From the NCBI GenBank assembly GCA_026988115.1, contig JALSLV010000053.1:46219-110218 (forward strand): DNA of 64,000 bases, in the 5' to 3' direction. Position numbers and translations under genes: made by a program. Within the stretch, counting starts at the first letter, position 1; the number at the start of each line of letters is the position of its first letter. The notes under the pieces were generated by a model. It did no database searches, was not told the DNA's origin, and worked only from the letters and a program-made list of their open reading frames with translations. This DNA comes from Lysobacterales bacterium (lineage in GTDB: Bacteria > Pseudomonadota > Gammaproteobacteria > Xanthomonadales > Marinicellaceae). Shown in pieces: positions 42,036 to 51,236 of this stretch.

Positions 42036-44755
42036 TACATTGCCATGGCAGCATACTTGCCTTTGGATTTGCGAATTTTAACAGCAACAACTTTGTATTC
42101 TGGGCATTTGGCATCCTTATCGTGTTCATCAGAGGTGAGGTTGTTGACCATAATCTCAGGGAAGTGAAAAGTCGTGCTCATTACGCCACTATTGACTTCA
42201 TCTGTGACTTCTGCACGAATATCAACTTTTCCTCGTGGAGAAATAACACAAACCATGTCTCCGGATTGAATCAAGTTGTCCTTAGCGTCTTTTGGGTTTA
42301 TTAGCAGTACATCTTGTGTAAGTAACTCTATATTTCCCGTTCGGCGTGTCATGGCTCCACAATTGTAATGTTCCAATTTTCGATTGGTTGTTAAAATATA
42401 AGGAAATTTTTCACTGTGTTGGATTAATTCATTGGATTCAACAAAGGGCTTGTATTTAAATCGTCCCAAACCGCGCTTAAACTCTTGTTGGTGTAAAATT
42501 TGCGTTTGCTCGCCCTCTTTAGTAACGGGCCACTGCATTCCGTTGTTACCGAGTTTTTCCCAAGAAACACCGGCAAAGAAAGGGACTATTTGTGCAATTT
42601 CATCAAGTACCCAATCAGGATGATAATCAGCAGGGTATTTATTTGAATTCATTTTGTTCATCATATCTAAAACAATTTGCCCATCAGGTTTTGTTCCATT
42701 TAATGGCTCTACAACTTGATTAACCCGTTGAATTCGACGTTCACCATTGGTAAATGTGCCATTTTTTTCTAAAAAAGATGAAGCAGGTAAAACCACATCT
42801 GCCATTTTTGCCGTTTCAGTCATAAACAATTCTTGCACAACAAGTAAGTCGAGTTTTTTGAGTGCTTTAATTACTTTTTGTGTATTAGGGTCTGTTTGCA
42901 CAAGGTCCTCGCCCATAACCCATAAAGCCTTAAGATTGCCTTCAATAGCAGCATCAAACATTTCAGGAATTTTTAAGCCGGTATCGGTAGGTGAGGGCGA
43001 TTGATAAAAATCACTATAAAGCTGTTGTATTTCAGGATTGCTAACGTCTAAATAACCCGCTCCTTGATGCGGTTGTGCACCCATATCAGCGGCACCTTGC
43101 ACATTGTTTTGCCCACGAAGTGGATTAACGCCTACGCCTTTTCGTCCTATATTTCCCGTAATCATGGCGAGTTCGGCGATTAATTCGACCGTGACTGTGC
43201 CTTGCGAGTGCTCTGTGACACCCAAACCGTGAAAACTCATGGCAGATTTGGCTGTAGCATAGGCAATTGCGGCTTTTTCGACTAAGTTTTTATCAACCCC
43301 TGTAATTTGAGCCAGTTTATCTATATCGATATTTTTAATGCCCTGTTTAAAGTCGCCAAAACCCTCGGTACGATTTTCGACAAAAGAATTATCGACTTTA
43401 TTCTTTTTAATAATAAAATAAACCATCATATTTAATAAAGCGACATTAGTTCCTGGACGAGGGGCTAAATGGTAAGTGGCATATTTTGCTAATTCTGTCT
43501 GACGCGGGTCTATGACAATGGTGGTGCCAGATTTCATGGCAAATTGTTTTAACTTAGCCCCTGTGACTGGGTGCGATTCGGTTGGGTTTGCACCAATAAC
43601 TAAGATGCAGTCGGTCTGTTGTATGTCTTCAATTGAATTAGTTGCTGCCCCTGTTCCAAATGTGTTTTGCATGCCTAATGCAGTTGGAGAATGACACACT
43701 CGTGCGCAACAGTCGATATTGTTGGTTCCTACAACACTGCGAATAAACTTTTGCATCAAATAATTTTCTTCATTGGTGCAGCGGGCAGAGGTAATGCCTG
43801 CAATGGAATGTGCAGTGTATTGCTTTTTATACTGCTTGAGTTTATTAGCGATAAACTCATAAGCCTCATCCCATGTAGATTCAATTAATTGACCATTTTT
43901 GCGTATTAATGGCGTTCGTAATCGGTCTTGGTGGTTATAAAAACCAAAAGCATAACGACCTTTTAAACAGGTATGACCTTGGTTAACTTGTGCATCTTTG
44001 CTGGCTTGAATGCTTAAAATCTCACCTGCACGCGTGGCAATTTCTAAATTACAACCAACCCCACAATAAGTGCAAATGGTCTGCGTTTTCTCACTAAAAC
44101 GCATGGATTTGGATTGAAAGACATCCGAAATGGCGGAAGTAGGACAGGCTTGTGCACAGGCTCCACAACTGACGCAATCGGATTCCATAAAATTTTGTTC
44201 ATCACCCATAATAATATGACTATCAAAACCTCTGCCCGACATGTTTAACACAAATTGCCCTTGAACTTCATCACAGGCACGAACACAACGGTAACAATTA
44301 ATGCACTTGGATAACTCTGAAGTCATGTAAGGATGGCTTAAATCTTTGGAGTAATGACGGTGGTTAGCTCCTTTGGGGTAACGCACATCGGTAATACCCA
44401 CTCCTGCGGCAACGGATTGTAATTCGCAATTATTATTAACTTCACAGGTCAAGCACTCTAAAGGGTGATCGGTTAGTACGAGTTCAATAATATTCTTGCG
44501 CAGTTTATTGATTTTACTGCTATCGGTATAAATACGCATGCCTTCGCTGATAGGCGTATGACACGATGCCATAACTTTGGTTTGACCATCTTTCTCAAGA
44601 GCCACTTCTACACTGCACACTCGGCATGAGCCAAATGCTTCAAGTTGGGGTGCATCGCATAAGGTCGGGATAGCAACATCATGACGGCGAGAGAAATCTA
44701 AAATGCTCTCACCTTGAAGAATATCAAAGGGTATATTATTGAGAAAAGCTTTCAT
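42035..44755 (-). CDS. fdsA: NAD-dependent formate dehydrogenase, molybdenum (alpha) subunit
   Basis: 906 residues, no signal peptide. The N-terminus is NuoG-like: [2Fe-2S] Cys set in 'LCDAPQLEAFGSCRVC' through 'ASCHTP', the His-Cys cluster 'HPLECLTCEVNNNC', then two [4Fe-4S] motifs 'CINCYRCVRAC' and 'CVSCGACAQACP'. The molybdopterin domain begins with 'CTYCGVGCNL', a further [4Fe-4S] site. The active-site ligand is Cys354 in 'ARVCHSPTALG', so this is a cysteine, not selenocysteine, enzyme. 'ESHPVTGAKLKQ' and 'NPLRGQNNVQGAADMG' bind cofactor and substrate. It oxidises formate to CO2 and passes electrons to FdsB, encoded about 30 kb away at 10.7-12.3 kb. The reaction is reversible in related Fds enzymes. 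Confidence 0.93.
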   Translation of the reverse strand: MKAFLNNIPFDILQGESILDFSRRHDVAIPTLCDAPQLEAFGSCRVCSVEVALEKDGQTKVMASCHTPISEGMRIYTDSSKINKLRKNIIELVLTDHPLECLTCEVNNNCELQSVAAGVGITDVRYPKGANHRHYSKDLSHPYMTSELSKCINCYRCVRACDEVQGQFVLNMSGRGFDSHIIMGDEQNFMESDCVSCGACAQACPTSAISDVFQSKSMRFSEKTQTICTYCGVGCNLEIATRAGEILSIQASKDAQVNQGHTCLKGRYAFGFYNHQDRLRTPLIRKNGQLIESTWDEAYEFIANKLKQYKKQYTAHSIAGITSARCTNEENYLMQKFIRSVVGTNNIDCCARVCHSPTALGMQNTFGTGAATNSIEDIQQTDCILVIGANPTESHPVTGAKLKQFAMKSGTTIVIDPRQTELAKYATYHLAPRPGTNVALLNMMVYFIIKKNKVDNSFVENRTEGFGDFKQGIKNIDIDKLAQITGVDKNLVEKAAIAYATAKSAMSFHGLGVTEHSQGTVTVELIAELAMITGNIGRKGVGVNPLRGQNNVQGAADMGAQPHQGAGYLDVSNPEIQQLYSDFYQSPSPTDTGLKIPEMFDAAIEGNLKALWVMGEDLVQTDPNTQKVIKALKKLDLLVVQELFMTETAKMADVVLPASSFLEKNGTFTNGERRIQRVNQVVEPLNGTKPDGQIVLDMMNKMNSNKYPADYHPDWVLDEIAQIVPFFAGVSWEKLGNNGMQWPVTKEGEQTQILHQQEFKRGLGRFKYKPFVESNELIQHSEKFPYILTTNRKLEHYNCGAMTRRTGNIELLTQDVLLINPKDAKDNLIQSGDMVCVISPRGKVDIRAEVTDEVNSGVMSTTFHFPEIMVNNLTSDEHDKDAKCPEYKVVAVKIRKSKGKYAAMAM

Positions 44756-44857
44756 GGTTTAATTTTAACCAATTTGAAAACTTATTTCATGATATAACTC
44801 ATAATATTATTCTGCTTACCTAAAAATTATGTGACTAATAGCCTATTTAGCTTGAAT

Positions 44858-44866
44858 TGATATAAT
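44858..44866 (+). promoter_or_regulatory. Candidate extended -10 promoter before the small membrane ORF
   Basis: TGA-TATAAT ends 14 bases before the ATG at 44881. A transcript from here would have a leader of only a few bases, and no ribosome site is seen, which would fit a nearly leaderless message. Confidence 0.3.
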
Positions 44867-44880
44867 GTTAATATAATAAA

Positions 44881-45120
44881 ATGTTAGAAATTATATTTAT
44901 TCTTTTTGCAGAAGCTATATTTTGGATAGTCTTTGAACTTATTTGCCATGTAGTGGTATTGAATATCTTGGCTGTTATCAGTCTATCTTACGGATTGACT
45001 TGGTTAGTTTCGGCATTATTCTTCGAATCGATTTTTAATGGTTATGTCTTTGTTGTTGTGCTTGTTAGTCTCAGTATTCTCAGACTCAGTATGTTCAATG
45101 AGAAATCAAAGGATAAATAA
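44881..45120 (+). CDS. Small hydrophobic membrane protein (hypothetical)
   Basis: 79 residues, almost entirely hydrophobic with two or three helices (about 3-25, 27-50 and 52-70) and a charged tail 'NEKSKDK'. I do not recognise it. No Shine-Dalgarno sequence precedes the ATG, but a TATAAT lies close upstream. It is divergent from fdsA and converges on the DUF3108 gene with 7 bp between stops. The coherent membrane-protein composition makes it a likely, but not certain, gene. Confidence 0.45.
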   Translation: MLEIIFILFAEAIFWIVFELICHVVVLNILAVISLSYGLTWLVSALFFESIFNGYVFVVVLVSLSILRLSMFNEKSKDK

Positions 45121-45127
45121 CATTTCC

Positions 45128-45799
45128 TTAATAAAATGTCACGTTTTTAATTTTAGTTTCTAGTGCGTCGTCGTCGCCTTCTTTGTGGTAGGTTCTTACT
45201 GGCAAGCAATGTTGAGAGCTGTCCAACCATGTTTTGGTCACTCTTGAGGGTTTGGAGTGTATTTTGTCCACTTCAATGATGTTGTCTTTTTTGGAAGTAA
45301 TTTTAAATTTATAATCGACAACTTCACCGCGTTTTAATACTTTATAGTTTAGATTGTTCGTTTTTCCTGAACAAATATCTTGAAATAACTTTAATGAAAC
45401 AAGGTTAGGTGTTAAAAATGAAGGGGGTGTTTTGATTTGCCAGTCATCACCTTTGTGCTTGCCATAGACCATTTGGGTTTCATTATCCACTTGGTAATCC
45501 GATTGACGTTTATTGAAAGCGACTTTTTGTTTCATTTTGTAGAAATCTGGATGGAACTCATTTTTATCATCGGTAAATAAAGTTTCTTCAGTACGTTTAA
45601 ACCCAAGCAATGATGCCATACCATGAGTGCCATTGGTTCTGTCGGTAATCTTATAAAAGGGATCATCTTTAGTTAACTCAATACTGCTGGTACCAATCTC
45701 TTTGCCATCTTTAAAAACTTTATATTCGGCTTTAAATAAATCCATTGCAGAAATGTTTAAAGTTGCAAATATTAGTACTGTAAGTGTTTTTTTAATCAT
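45128..45799 (-). CDS. DUF3108-family exported protein
   Basis: 223 residues with an N-terminal signal peptide ending near 'NISAMD'. A beta-rich body has strands such as 'FKAEYKVFKDGKEIGT' and 'TWLDSSQHCLPVRTYHKEG', matching the DUF3108 pattern of periplasmic proteins of unknown function. It overlaps purN by 8 bp; a DUF3108 gene next to purN-purM is, as far as I recall, a common arrangement in gammaproteobacteria and probably reflects shared transcription rather than a role in purine synthesis. Confidence 0.82.
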   Translation of the reverse strand: MIKKTLTVLIFATLNISAMDLFKAEYKVFKDGKEIGTSSIELTKDDPFYKITDRTNGTHGMASLLGFKRTEETLFTDDKNEFHPDFYKMKQKVAFNKRQSDYQVDNETQMVYGKHKGDDWQIKTPPSFLTPNLVSLKLFQDICSGKTNNLNYKVLKRGEVVDYKFKITSKKDNIIEVDKIHSKPSRVTKTWLDSSQHCLPVRTYHKEGDDDALETKIKNVTFY

Positions 45800-46427
45800 T
45801 AATAATTATCGGGTTAGTTAATTTATTATGGTCAAAGTAGAGGGTATTGGTTTGCCATTGTACACGATTTTGACCTATTAAGGCTATTGTACGGGGCAAA
45901 AGTGAATGCTCCCTGAACAGTAATCGCTCAGCAAGGCTCTCAACTGTGTCATTATTTTCAACATTAATTACCAATTGAGAGATGATTTTTCCACCATCAA
46001 GTTCAGCATTAACAAAATGAACCGAAGCACCATGTGTTTGGTCTTTATTCTCAATAACTTGTTGATGTGTATGCAATCCTTTGTATTTTGGTAACAAAGA
46101 AGGGTGGATATTAATTATTTTATTTTCAAATGCATTGATAAATCCTTCAGGTAATATTCGCATAAAACCAGCCAACACAATTAAGTTACATTGGTGTTGT
46201 TTTATCTGATGTTGAACAAGGGTTAAATTCGTATCTTTTTTATCCCATTTGAAGGTATAAATCGGAATATTGGCTTTTATTGCGTAATCTAAACCTTTTG
46301 CATCCGTTTTGTTACTGACCACTAATACAACTTCGTAGTTATATAAACTCTGTTTTTTTATGATTGAGTCTAAGTTACTACCAGTACCTGAGATAAATAC
46401 ACAGATTTTAAATGAATTCGACATCAT
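45792..46427 (-). CDS. purN: Phosphoribosylglycinamide formyltransferase
   Basis: 211 residues; two ATGs in a row (46427 and 46424) are possible starts. It formylates GAR with 10-formyltetrahydrofolate in purine synthesis. The N-terminal '[13 protein letters not shown]' binds phosphate; catalytic Asn and His lie in '[13 protein letters not shown]' and the catalytic Asp in '[11 protein letters not shown]'. It overlaps purM by 20 bp at its start and DUF3108 by 8 bp at its end, a compact operon in the usual purM-purN order. Confidence 0.96.
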   Translation of the reverse strand: MMSNSFKICVFISGTGSNLDSIIKKQSLYNYEVVLVVSNKTDAKGLDYAIKANIPIYTFKWDKKDTNLTLVQHQIKQHQCNLIVLAGFMRILPEGFINAFENKIINIHPSLLPKYKGLHTHQQVIENKDQTHGASVHFVNAELDGGKIISQLVINVENNDTVESLAERLLFREHSLLPRTIALIGQNRVQWQTNTLYFDHNKLTNPIIIND

Positions 46428-47454
46428 CCTTACCTGACTCAGATTTTCTTACTGTACCAATTTCCCAACAATCTATACCTGTTTCTTGAATAAAACTTAA
46501 ACAATCTTTAGCATCGTCTTTATTAATTATCACCGTCATACCAATGCCACAGTTAAAGGTGCGCAGCATTTCGGCATCAGATAACTGACCTTTTTCTTGT
46601 AACCAAGTAAATATGTCAACACAAGGCCAACTATTTAAGTCTATGGTTATTGCCAAATCTTCAGGAATAACACGGGAAATGTTTTCCATTAAGCCGCCAC
46701 CTGTTATGTGAGCAATGCCATTGACTTCTACTGCAGAATCAATAAGTTGCAATAAAGGTTTGACGTAAATTTGAGTCGGTTGTAATAATTGTTCTCCGAT
46801 TGTTTTATCGCCTAACTTTTCAGTTAAATCAGTGTCATTTACTTCTAAAATTTTACGAATAAGTGAATAACCATTGGAATGAGGACCAGAGGAGGCAATG
46901 CCAATAATAACATCACCTTCTTGTGTGTTTTCACCAGTAATCGCACTTCCTTTTTCAACCGCGCCAACGACAAACCCTGCTAAATCGTAATCTCCTTGAG
47001 TGTACATACCTGGCATTTCAGCAGTTTCACCACCAATAAGGGCACAACCCGATTGTTTGCAACCATCGGCAATGCCTTGAATAACAGCAGCAGCTTGTTT
47101 TGTTTCAAGTTTGCCGCAAGCATAATAATCAAGGAAAAATAAAGGCTCTGCACCAAGCACGATAATATCATTAACACACATAGCGACCAAATCAATGCCA
47201 ATCGTAGAATGGTCATTCATCATATTGGCAAGTTTTAGCTTCGTTCCAACACCATCAGTACCTGAGACTAATACAGGATTCTTTAAATTTAAAGAGGATA
47301 AATCAAATAAACCGCCAAAGCCTCCAATACCGCCCATGACACCTGGTCGTTTGGTTGATTTGATAGCGGGTTTTATTTTTTCTATTAAGGCATTACCAGC
47401 ATCAATATCGACGCCAGCATCTTTGTAACTTAAACCAGTTTCTGAATGACTCAT
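46408..47454 (-). CDS. purM: Phosphoribosylformylglycinamidine cyclo-ligase (AIR synthetase)
   Basis: 348 residues, the normal length. It closes the imidazole ring of AIR using ATP. Family blocks: '[17 protein letters not shown]' at the N-terminus, '[12 protein letters not shown]', '[13 protein letters not shown]', '[20 protein letters not shown]', '[11 protein letters not shown]' and '[11 protein letters not shown]'. ATG 47454 begins the purM-purN-DUF3108 run; 95 bp separate it from yfjD upstream on the same strand, in which I find no confident promoter. Confidence 0.97.
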   Translation of the reverse strand: MSHSETGLSYKDAGVDIDAGNALIEKIKPAIKSTKRPGVMGGIGGFGGLFDLSSLNLKNPVLVSGTDGVGTKLKLANMMNDHSTIGIDLVAMCVNDIIVLGAEPLFFLDYYACGKLETKQAAAVIQGIADGCKQSGCALIGGETAEMPGMYTQGDYDLAGFVVGAVEKGSAITGENTQEGDVIIGIASSGPHSNGYSLIRKILEVNDTDLTEKLGDKTIGEQLLQPTQIYVKPLLQLIDSAVEVNGIAHITGGGLMENISRVIPEDLAITIDLNSWPCVDIFTWLQEKGQLSDAEMLRTFNCGIGMTVIINKDDAKDCLSFIQETGIDCWEIGTVRKSESGKDDVEFI

Positions 47455-47549
47455 AAGGTTGCAGTGTGTTTAGAAAGGTGGATTTTACCTTATTGCTAAT
47501 ATTTTAGTCATAGTTAGCTGATGAAATTGTATAAAAAAGTAAAGCTTAA

Positions 47550-48833
47550 TTACTCTTGCCTATCATCAATACGCTTTATTAGTGCTTTTTCAACAACATT
47601 GTCTTCATTTACGCTGTAGATAGTGATTTGGTAGTTGCCAATTCTCATGGCGGTTTGTTTGTTGGGTAGGTCACCTAAATATTCGGTAATTAAACCGCTT
47701 AATGTGCTGGCGCCATCTAAGGGCAAATCCCATTGCAATCGGCGATTGAGTGAGCGAATTTGGATGCGCCCATCAATAATAAATTCATTATCTCCTTTTT
47801 TTACGATATGACGTCCTCGGTTTTGTGGTTCCGAGGTGAAATCACCAACAATTTCTTCAAGAATGTCATCAATAGTGACTAAGCCTTGAATCTCGCCGTA
47901 TTCATCAACAACCAACCCCATACGACGTTCTTTGCGTTGAAACTCTTGTAATTGTTTAGTCAAGTTTGCCCCTTCTGGTACAAAATAGGGTTTGCGAAGA
48001 ACTTTGCGCAAGCCTTTAAGGTCAAGCGTGTTTTTTGATAGTTGTGGCAAAATAGTTCTGATATGTAAGATACCAATAACATTGTTTATGTCTTCTTTCC
48101 ACACAGGCAGGCGTGTCAGGTAGGTATTGACTAATTGATTTAAGATTTTGTCCCAATCATCAGTGATATTGATGCCGACAACTTCGTTGCGAGGCACCAT
48201 AATGTCATCAACATCAATGTGCTCAAGATCTAGTACATTAATCATCATTTTGTGTTTAGTATCGGGTCTGATGTTGTGGTTTTCCATCATTAATGTGCGT
48301 AACTCTTCTCGTGAAAGAGCTTGTTCGGCAACATCTTTTGGTACACCCAATAAACGTAAAATTCCATTGGTTATCAAGTTTGTTCCCCACACAAGCGGAT
48401 AGAGTAGTTTTAATAAGGGCGTTAAAATGAAAGAGGCAGGAAGAGCAATTCGCTCTGGGTGTAAGGCTGCATAGGTTTTGGGTGTGACTTCAGCAAAAAT
48501 AAGTATGACTAAAGTTAATAAAACCGTTCCATAGGCGGCCGTAGCCTCCGGGCTCATGCCATGATTGGCGGCAATTTTAAAAGCAGTAATGGTCGCAATA
48601 GTCGATGCGGCGATATTGATGAAATTATTGCCAATAAGAATTAAGCCGATAAGGCGGTCAGGTTCTTCAAGTAATTTTTGCGCTAAACGCGCCGATTTAC
48701 TGGTTTTAGCTTTATTTTTTAATTTTAAACGATTTAATGTCATTAAAGCCGTTTCAGAACTAGAGAAAAAGGCCGATAAAAAGACTAAAATAATAAGAAT
48801 ACTAAATAAGACGCTCAGCGGAACTTCGTTCAT
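47550..48833 (-). CDS. yfjD: CNNM/CorC-type transporter-associated protein with CBS pair
   Basis: 427 residues from ATG 48833, one base after the ypjD stop; a longer frame to 48857 would overlap ypjD. The DUF21 membrane domain (about 1-190, helices starting 'VLFSILIILVFLSAFFSS' with 'SSSETALM') is followed by a CBS-domain pair ('DIMVPRNEVVGI', 'VVDEYGEIQGLVTIDDILEEIVGD') and a C-terminal CorC/HlyC domain. E. coli YfjD (CorB) is tied to magnesium and cobalt homeostasis. The ffh / ypjD / yfjD neighbourhood is the same as in E. coli. Confidence 0.9.
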   Translation of the reverse strand: MNEVPLSVLFSILIILVFLSAFFSSSETALMTLNRLKLKNKAKTSKSARLAQKLLEEPDRLIGLILIGNNFINIAASTIATITAFKIAANHGMSPEATAAYGTVLLTLVILIFAEVTPKTYAALHPERIALPASFILTPLLKLLYPLVWGTNLITNGILRLLGVPKDVAEQALSREELRTLMMENHNIRPDTKHKMMINVLDLEHIDVDDIMVPRNEVVGINITDDWDKILNQLVNTYLTRLPVWKEDINNVIGILHIRTILPQLSKNTLDLKGLRKVLRKPYFVPEGANLTKQLQEFQRKERRMGLVVDEYGEIQGLVTIDDILEEIVGDFTSEPQNRGRHIVKKGDNEFIIDGRIQIRSLNRRLQWDLPLDGASTLSGLITEYLGDLPNKQTAMRIGNYQITIYSVNEDNVVEKALIKRIDDRQE

Positions 48834-48834
48834 G

Positions 48835-49581
48835 TTATAAAATCCATTCCATGACAATTTTACTACCTAAATACCCCGTAGCGAGGGCAAACATACCAAC
48901 GATAGTGAGTATGATTAACTTTTCTCCGCGCCATCCTTTGCTTAAACGACCTAAAATCAATAAGCCAAAAGTCAACCACGCTAACAATGAAAACACCACT
49001 TTATGCCCTAAGTGTTGAGCCATGAAATTATCAATAAAAATTACACCCGATAGCAACGAAGTAGTTAATATCAACCAACCCAATATTATGAGTTGAAAGA
49101 GTTTCTTTTCTTCATCCATCACAGACATGATGTTTGGCCCATTAAATTGTGAGTTTTTAATTCTTTTAATATGCACCCAAAGCGAAAGAGCAAACAAAGT
49201 GGCAACGACTAAAATGGCATAAGCCAACATGGATAAACTAATATGTAAGTCCAATTGCCATGAGAAATCTTTATAAGGACGGACTGTTTGTTGGTTGTTT
49301 ATAAGTATAAATGAGATTAGTGCAAAGAAAGTGATTGGTATTTTAATCCATAGACTTTGAAGTTTAAACACTAATACGACAAGTACAGCAAGCCAAGAGA
49401 CCAGTAAGATTGAATTTGAAATAGTGAGCATCCAACCATTTTCATCAAATAAATTGTTGTAACAAATTACAGCATGAATAATCCACGCAACAATACCCGA
49501 ATAATGGCTAATGACTGCTTTTTTAAACGGAGTTGTCCATAAAATATAGAATAATGCAGAGATAAGGATTAAGCCAAGCAT
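48835..49581 (-). CDS. ypjD: CcsA/YpjD-family inner-membrane protein
   Basis: 248 residues with about eight transmembrane helices. The family-type segments are 'SWQLDLHISLSMLAYAIL', 'FIDNFMAQHLGHKVVFS' and the conserved His residues within them that bind heme in CcsA/CcmC-type proteins. It is annotated in relatives as a cytochrome c assembly-like protein, and in E. coli YpjD works with YfjD in metal homeostasis. Divergent from ffh and coupled to yfjD, as in E. coli. Despite the many c-type cytochromes in this window, the synteny argues for the YpjD role rather than the main cytochrome c maturation system. Confidence 0.85.
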   Translation of the reverse strand: MLGLILISALFYILWTTPFKKAVISHYSGIVAWIIHAVICYNNLFDENGWMLTISNSILLVSWLAVLVVLVFKLQSLWIKIPITFFALISFILINNQQTVRPYKDFSWQLDLHISLSMLAYAILVVATLFALSLWVHIKRIKNSQFNGPNIMSVMDEEKKLFQLIILGWLILTTSLLSGVIFIDNFMAQHLGHKVVFSLLAWLTFGLLILGRLSKGWRGEKLIILTIVGMFALATGYLGSKIVMEWIL

Positions 49582-49601
49582 AAATTTTGTTTTAAATTTG
49601 A

Positions 49602-49631
49602 TTGTGATTTAGTCATACCAAGCATTATAAT
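49602..49631 (+). promoter_or_regulatory. Candidate sigma-70 promoter of ffh
   Basis: TTGTGA (-35) and a perfect TATAAT (-10) are separated by 18 bp, and the -10 ends 37 bases before the ffh ATG. It lies in the 87-bp gap between divergent ypjD and ffh. Confidence 0.5.
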
Positions 49632-49668
49632 GAAGCACTTCAAAAATACCAAGTGAAAAGAATAACTC

Positions 49669-51027
49669 ATGTTTGATAATTTAAAAGACAATTTAGCTAA
49701 ATCGATACAAAAGATAAAAGGACAAGCCACTTTAACTGAAGATAATATCAAAGATGCCTTGCGGGAAGTGCGCATTGCCTTACTTGAGGCAGATGTGGCT
49801 TTGCCTGTTGTAAAAGAATTTATTGAGCAAGTTAAAACCCGTGCCATTGGCGAAGACGTATTAACCAGTTTGCAGCCCGATCAAGTCTTAATTAAAATTG
49901 TAAAAGAAGAATTGACCAATACATTAGGTTCAACAAGTGAAGGCTTAAACTTATCAGCACAACCTCCAGCAGTTATCTTAATGGCAGGTCTTCAAGGGGC
50001 AGGTAAAACCACATCGACTGCCAAACTTGCTAAGTATCTTATTGAAAGAGAAAAGAAAAAAGTCATGGTTGTGAGTGCTGATGTCTATCGTCCAGCAGCT
50101 ATTGAACAACTGCAAACCGTTGCCGATCAAGTTGGCGCGACTTTTTTCCCCTCATCGGTTATAGATGATCCGGTTTCTATTGGTCAAAATGCAGTGGCAG
50201 CAGCTAAAAAAGGGTTTTTTGATGTATTAATAGTCGATACAGCAGGGCGTTTAGCCGTTGATGATGCCATGATGGCTGAAATTAAGAGCATGCAAACAAG
50301 CTTGAATCCTGTTGAAACTTTATTTGTGGTTGATGCCATGACGGGACAAGATGCGGCAAATACAGCCAAAGCCTTTGGTGAAGTTTTAAAGTTGACTGGT
50401 GTTATATTAACCAAATTAGATGGTGATGCACGCGGTGGTGCGGCGTTATCAGTACGAAATATTGTCGGCAAACCCATTAAATTTATGGGTGTTGGTGAAA
50501 AGATGGAGGCTTTAGAGCCATTTCATCCTGACCGAATTGCATCCAGTATTTTAGGAATGGGCGATGTCTTAACTTTAGTTGAAGAGATTGAGAGAAAGGT
50601 TGATAAGAAAAAAGCAGACAAGCTAGCCAAGAAAGTACAAAAGGGACAGCGTTTTTCTCTGATGGATTTTAAAGAGCAACTCGAACAAATGCAAAACATG
50701 GGCGGTATGTCTGCAATGATGGATAAACTACCAGGTATGGGCAACTTACCCGATTCAGTTAAAAATCAAGTTAATGACAAATTAACCATTAAGAAAATTG
50801 CCATTGTTAATTCCATGACAAAAAAGGAACGAAAATTCCCACAACTGATAAAAGGCTCAAGAAAACGCCGCATCGCACAAGGTTCAGGCAACACCATTCA
50901 AGACGTAACACGCACACTCAAAGAGTTTAATCAAATGCAAAAAATGATGAAAAAATTCTCAGGCAAAGGCATGATGCGCATGATGAAACGCATGGGCGGA
51001 AAAATGCCTGGTGGGATGGGAATGTGA
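49669..51027 (+). CDS. ffh: Signal recognition particle protein Ffh
   Basis: 452 residues. It binds 4.5S RNA and signal sequences of nascent inner-membrane proteins and docks with FtsY. The N domain ('LTEDNIKDALREVRIALLEADVAL') is followed by the SRP GTPase: G1 'GLQGAGKTTSTAKLA', 'VSADVYRPAAIEQL', G3 'VDTAGRL', G4 'TKLDGDARGG'. The M domain is Met-rich with the RNA-binding 'SRKRRIAQGSG' and a C-terminal run of Met, Lys and Gly. ATG 49669 has only a weak ribosome site. Confidence 0.98.
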   Translation: MFDNLKDNLAKSIQKIKGQATLTEDNIKDALREVRIALLEADVALPVVKEFIEQVKTRAIGEDVLTSLQPDQVLIKIVKEELTNTLGSTSEGLNLSAQPPAVILMAGLQGAGKTTSTAKLAKYLIEREKKKVMVVSADVYRPAAIEQLQTVADQVGATFFPSSVIDDPVSIGQNAVAAAKKGFFDVLIVDTAGRLAVDDAMMAEIKSMQTSLNPVETLFVVDAMTGQDAANTAKAFGEVLKLTGVILTKLDGDARGGAALSVRNIVGKPIKFMGVGEKMEALEPFHPDRIASSILGMGDVLTLVEEIERKVDKKKADKLAKKVQKGQRFSLMDFKEQLEQMQNMGGMSAMMDKLPGMGNLPDSVKNQVNDKLTIKKIAIVNSMTKKERKFPQLIKGSRKRRIAQGSGNTIQDVTRTLKEFNQMQKMMKKFSGKGMMRMMKRMGGKMPGGMGM

Positions 51028-51064
51028 AAAAAAAGTATATTTCGATATAACTAGTGTAATAATC

Positions 51065-51073
51065 TGATATAAT
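51065..51073 (+). promoter_or_regulatory. Candidate extended -10 promoter of the secreted protease gene
   Basis: TGA-TATAAT in the 209-bp gap after ffh, about 163 bases before the protease ATG; no good -35. A leader of this length could hold regulatory structure, but I see no recognisable element in it. Confidence 0.3.
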
Positions 51074-51236
51074 TCTGAGAAATTTCAAATGCTTGTTTAT
51101 TGCAAATGAATTATTTCAGTTTAATTTAAATTCAGTTTTCTAAAGATAATGCTAAACACTCCTAGAAAACACCTTACTTATGGTGGATAGGTAAAATTTA
51201 AATGTATTTTTTCAAAATTAAAGAGAGAGGTAAAAA

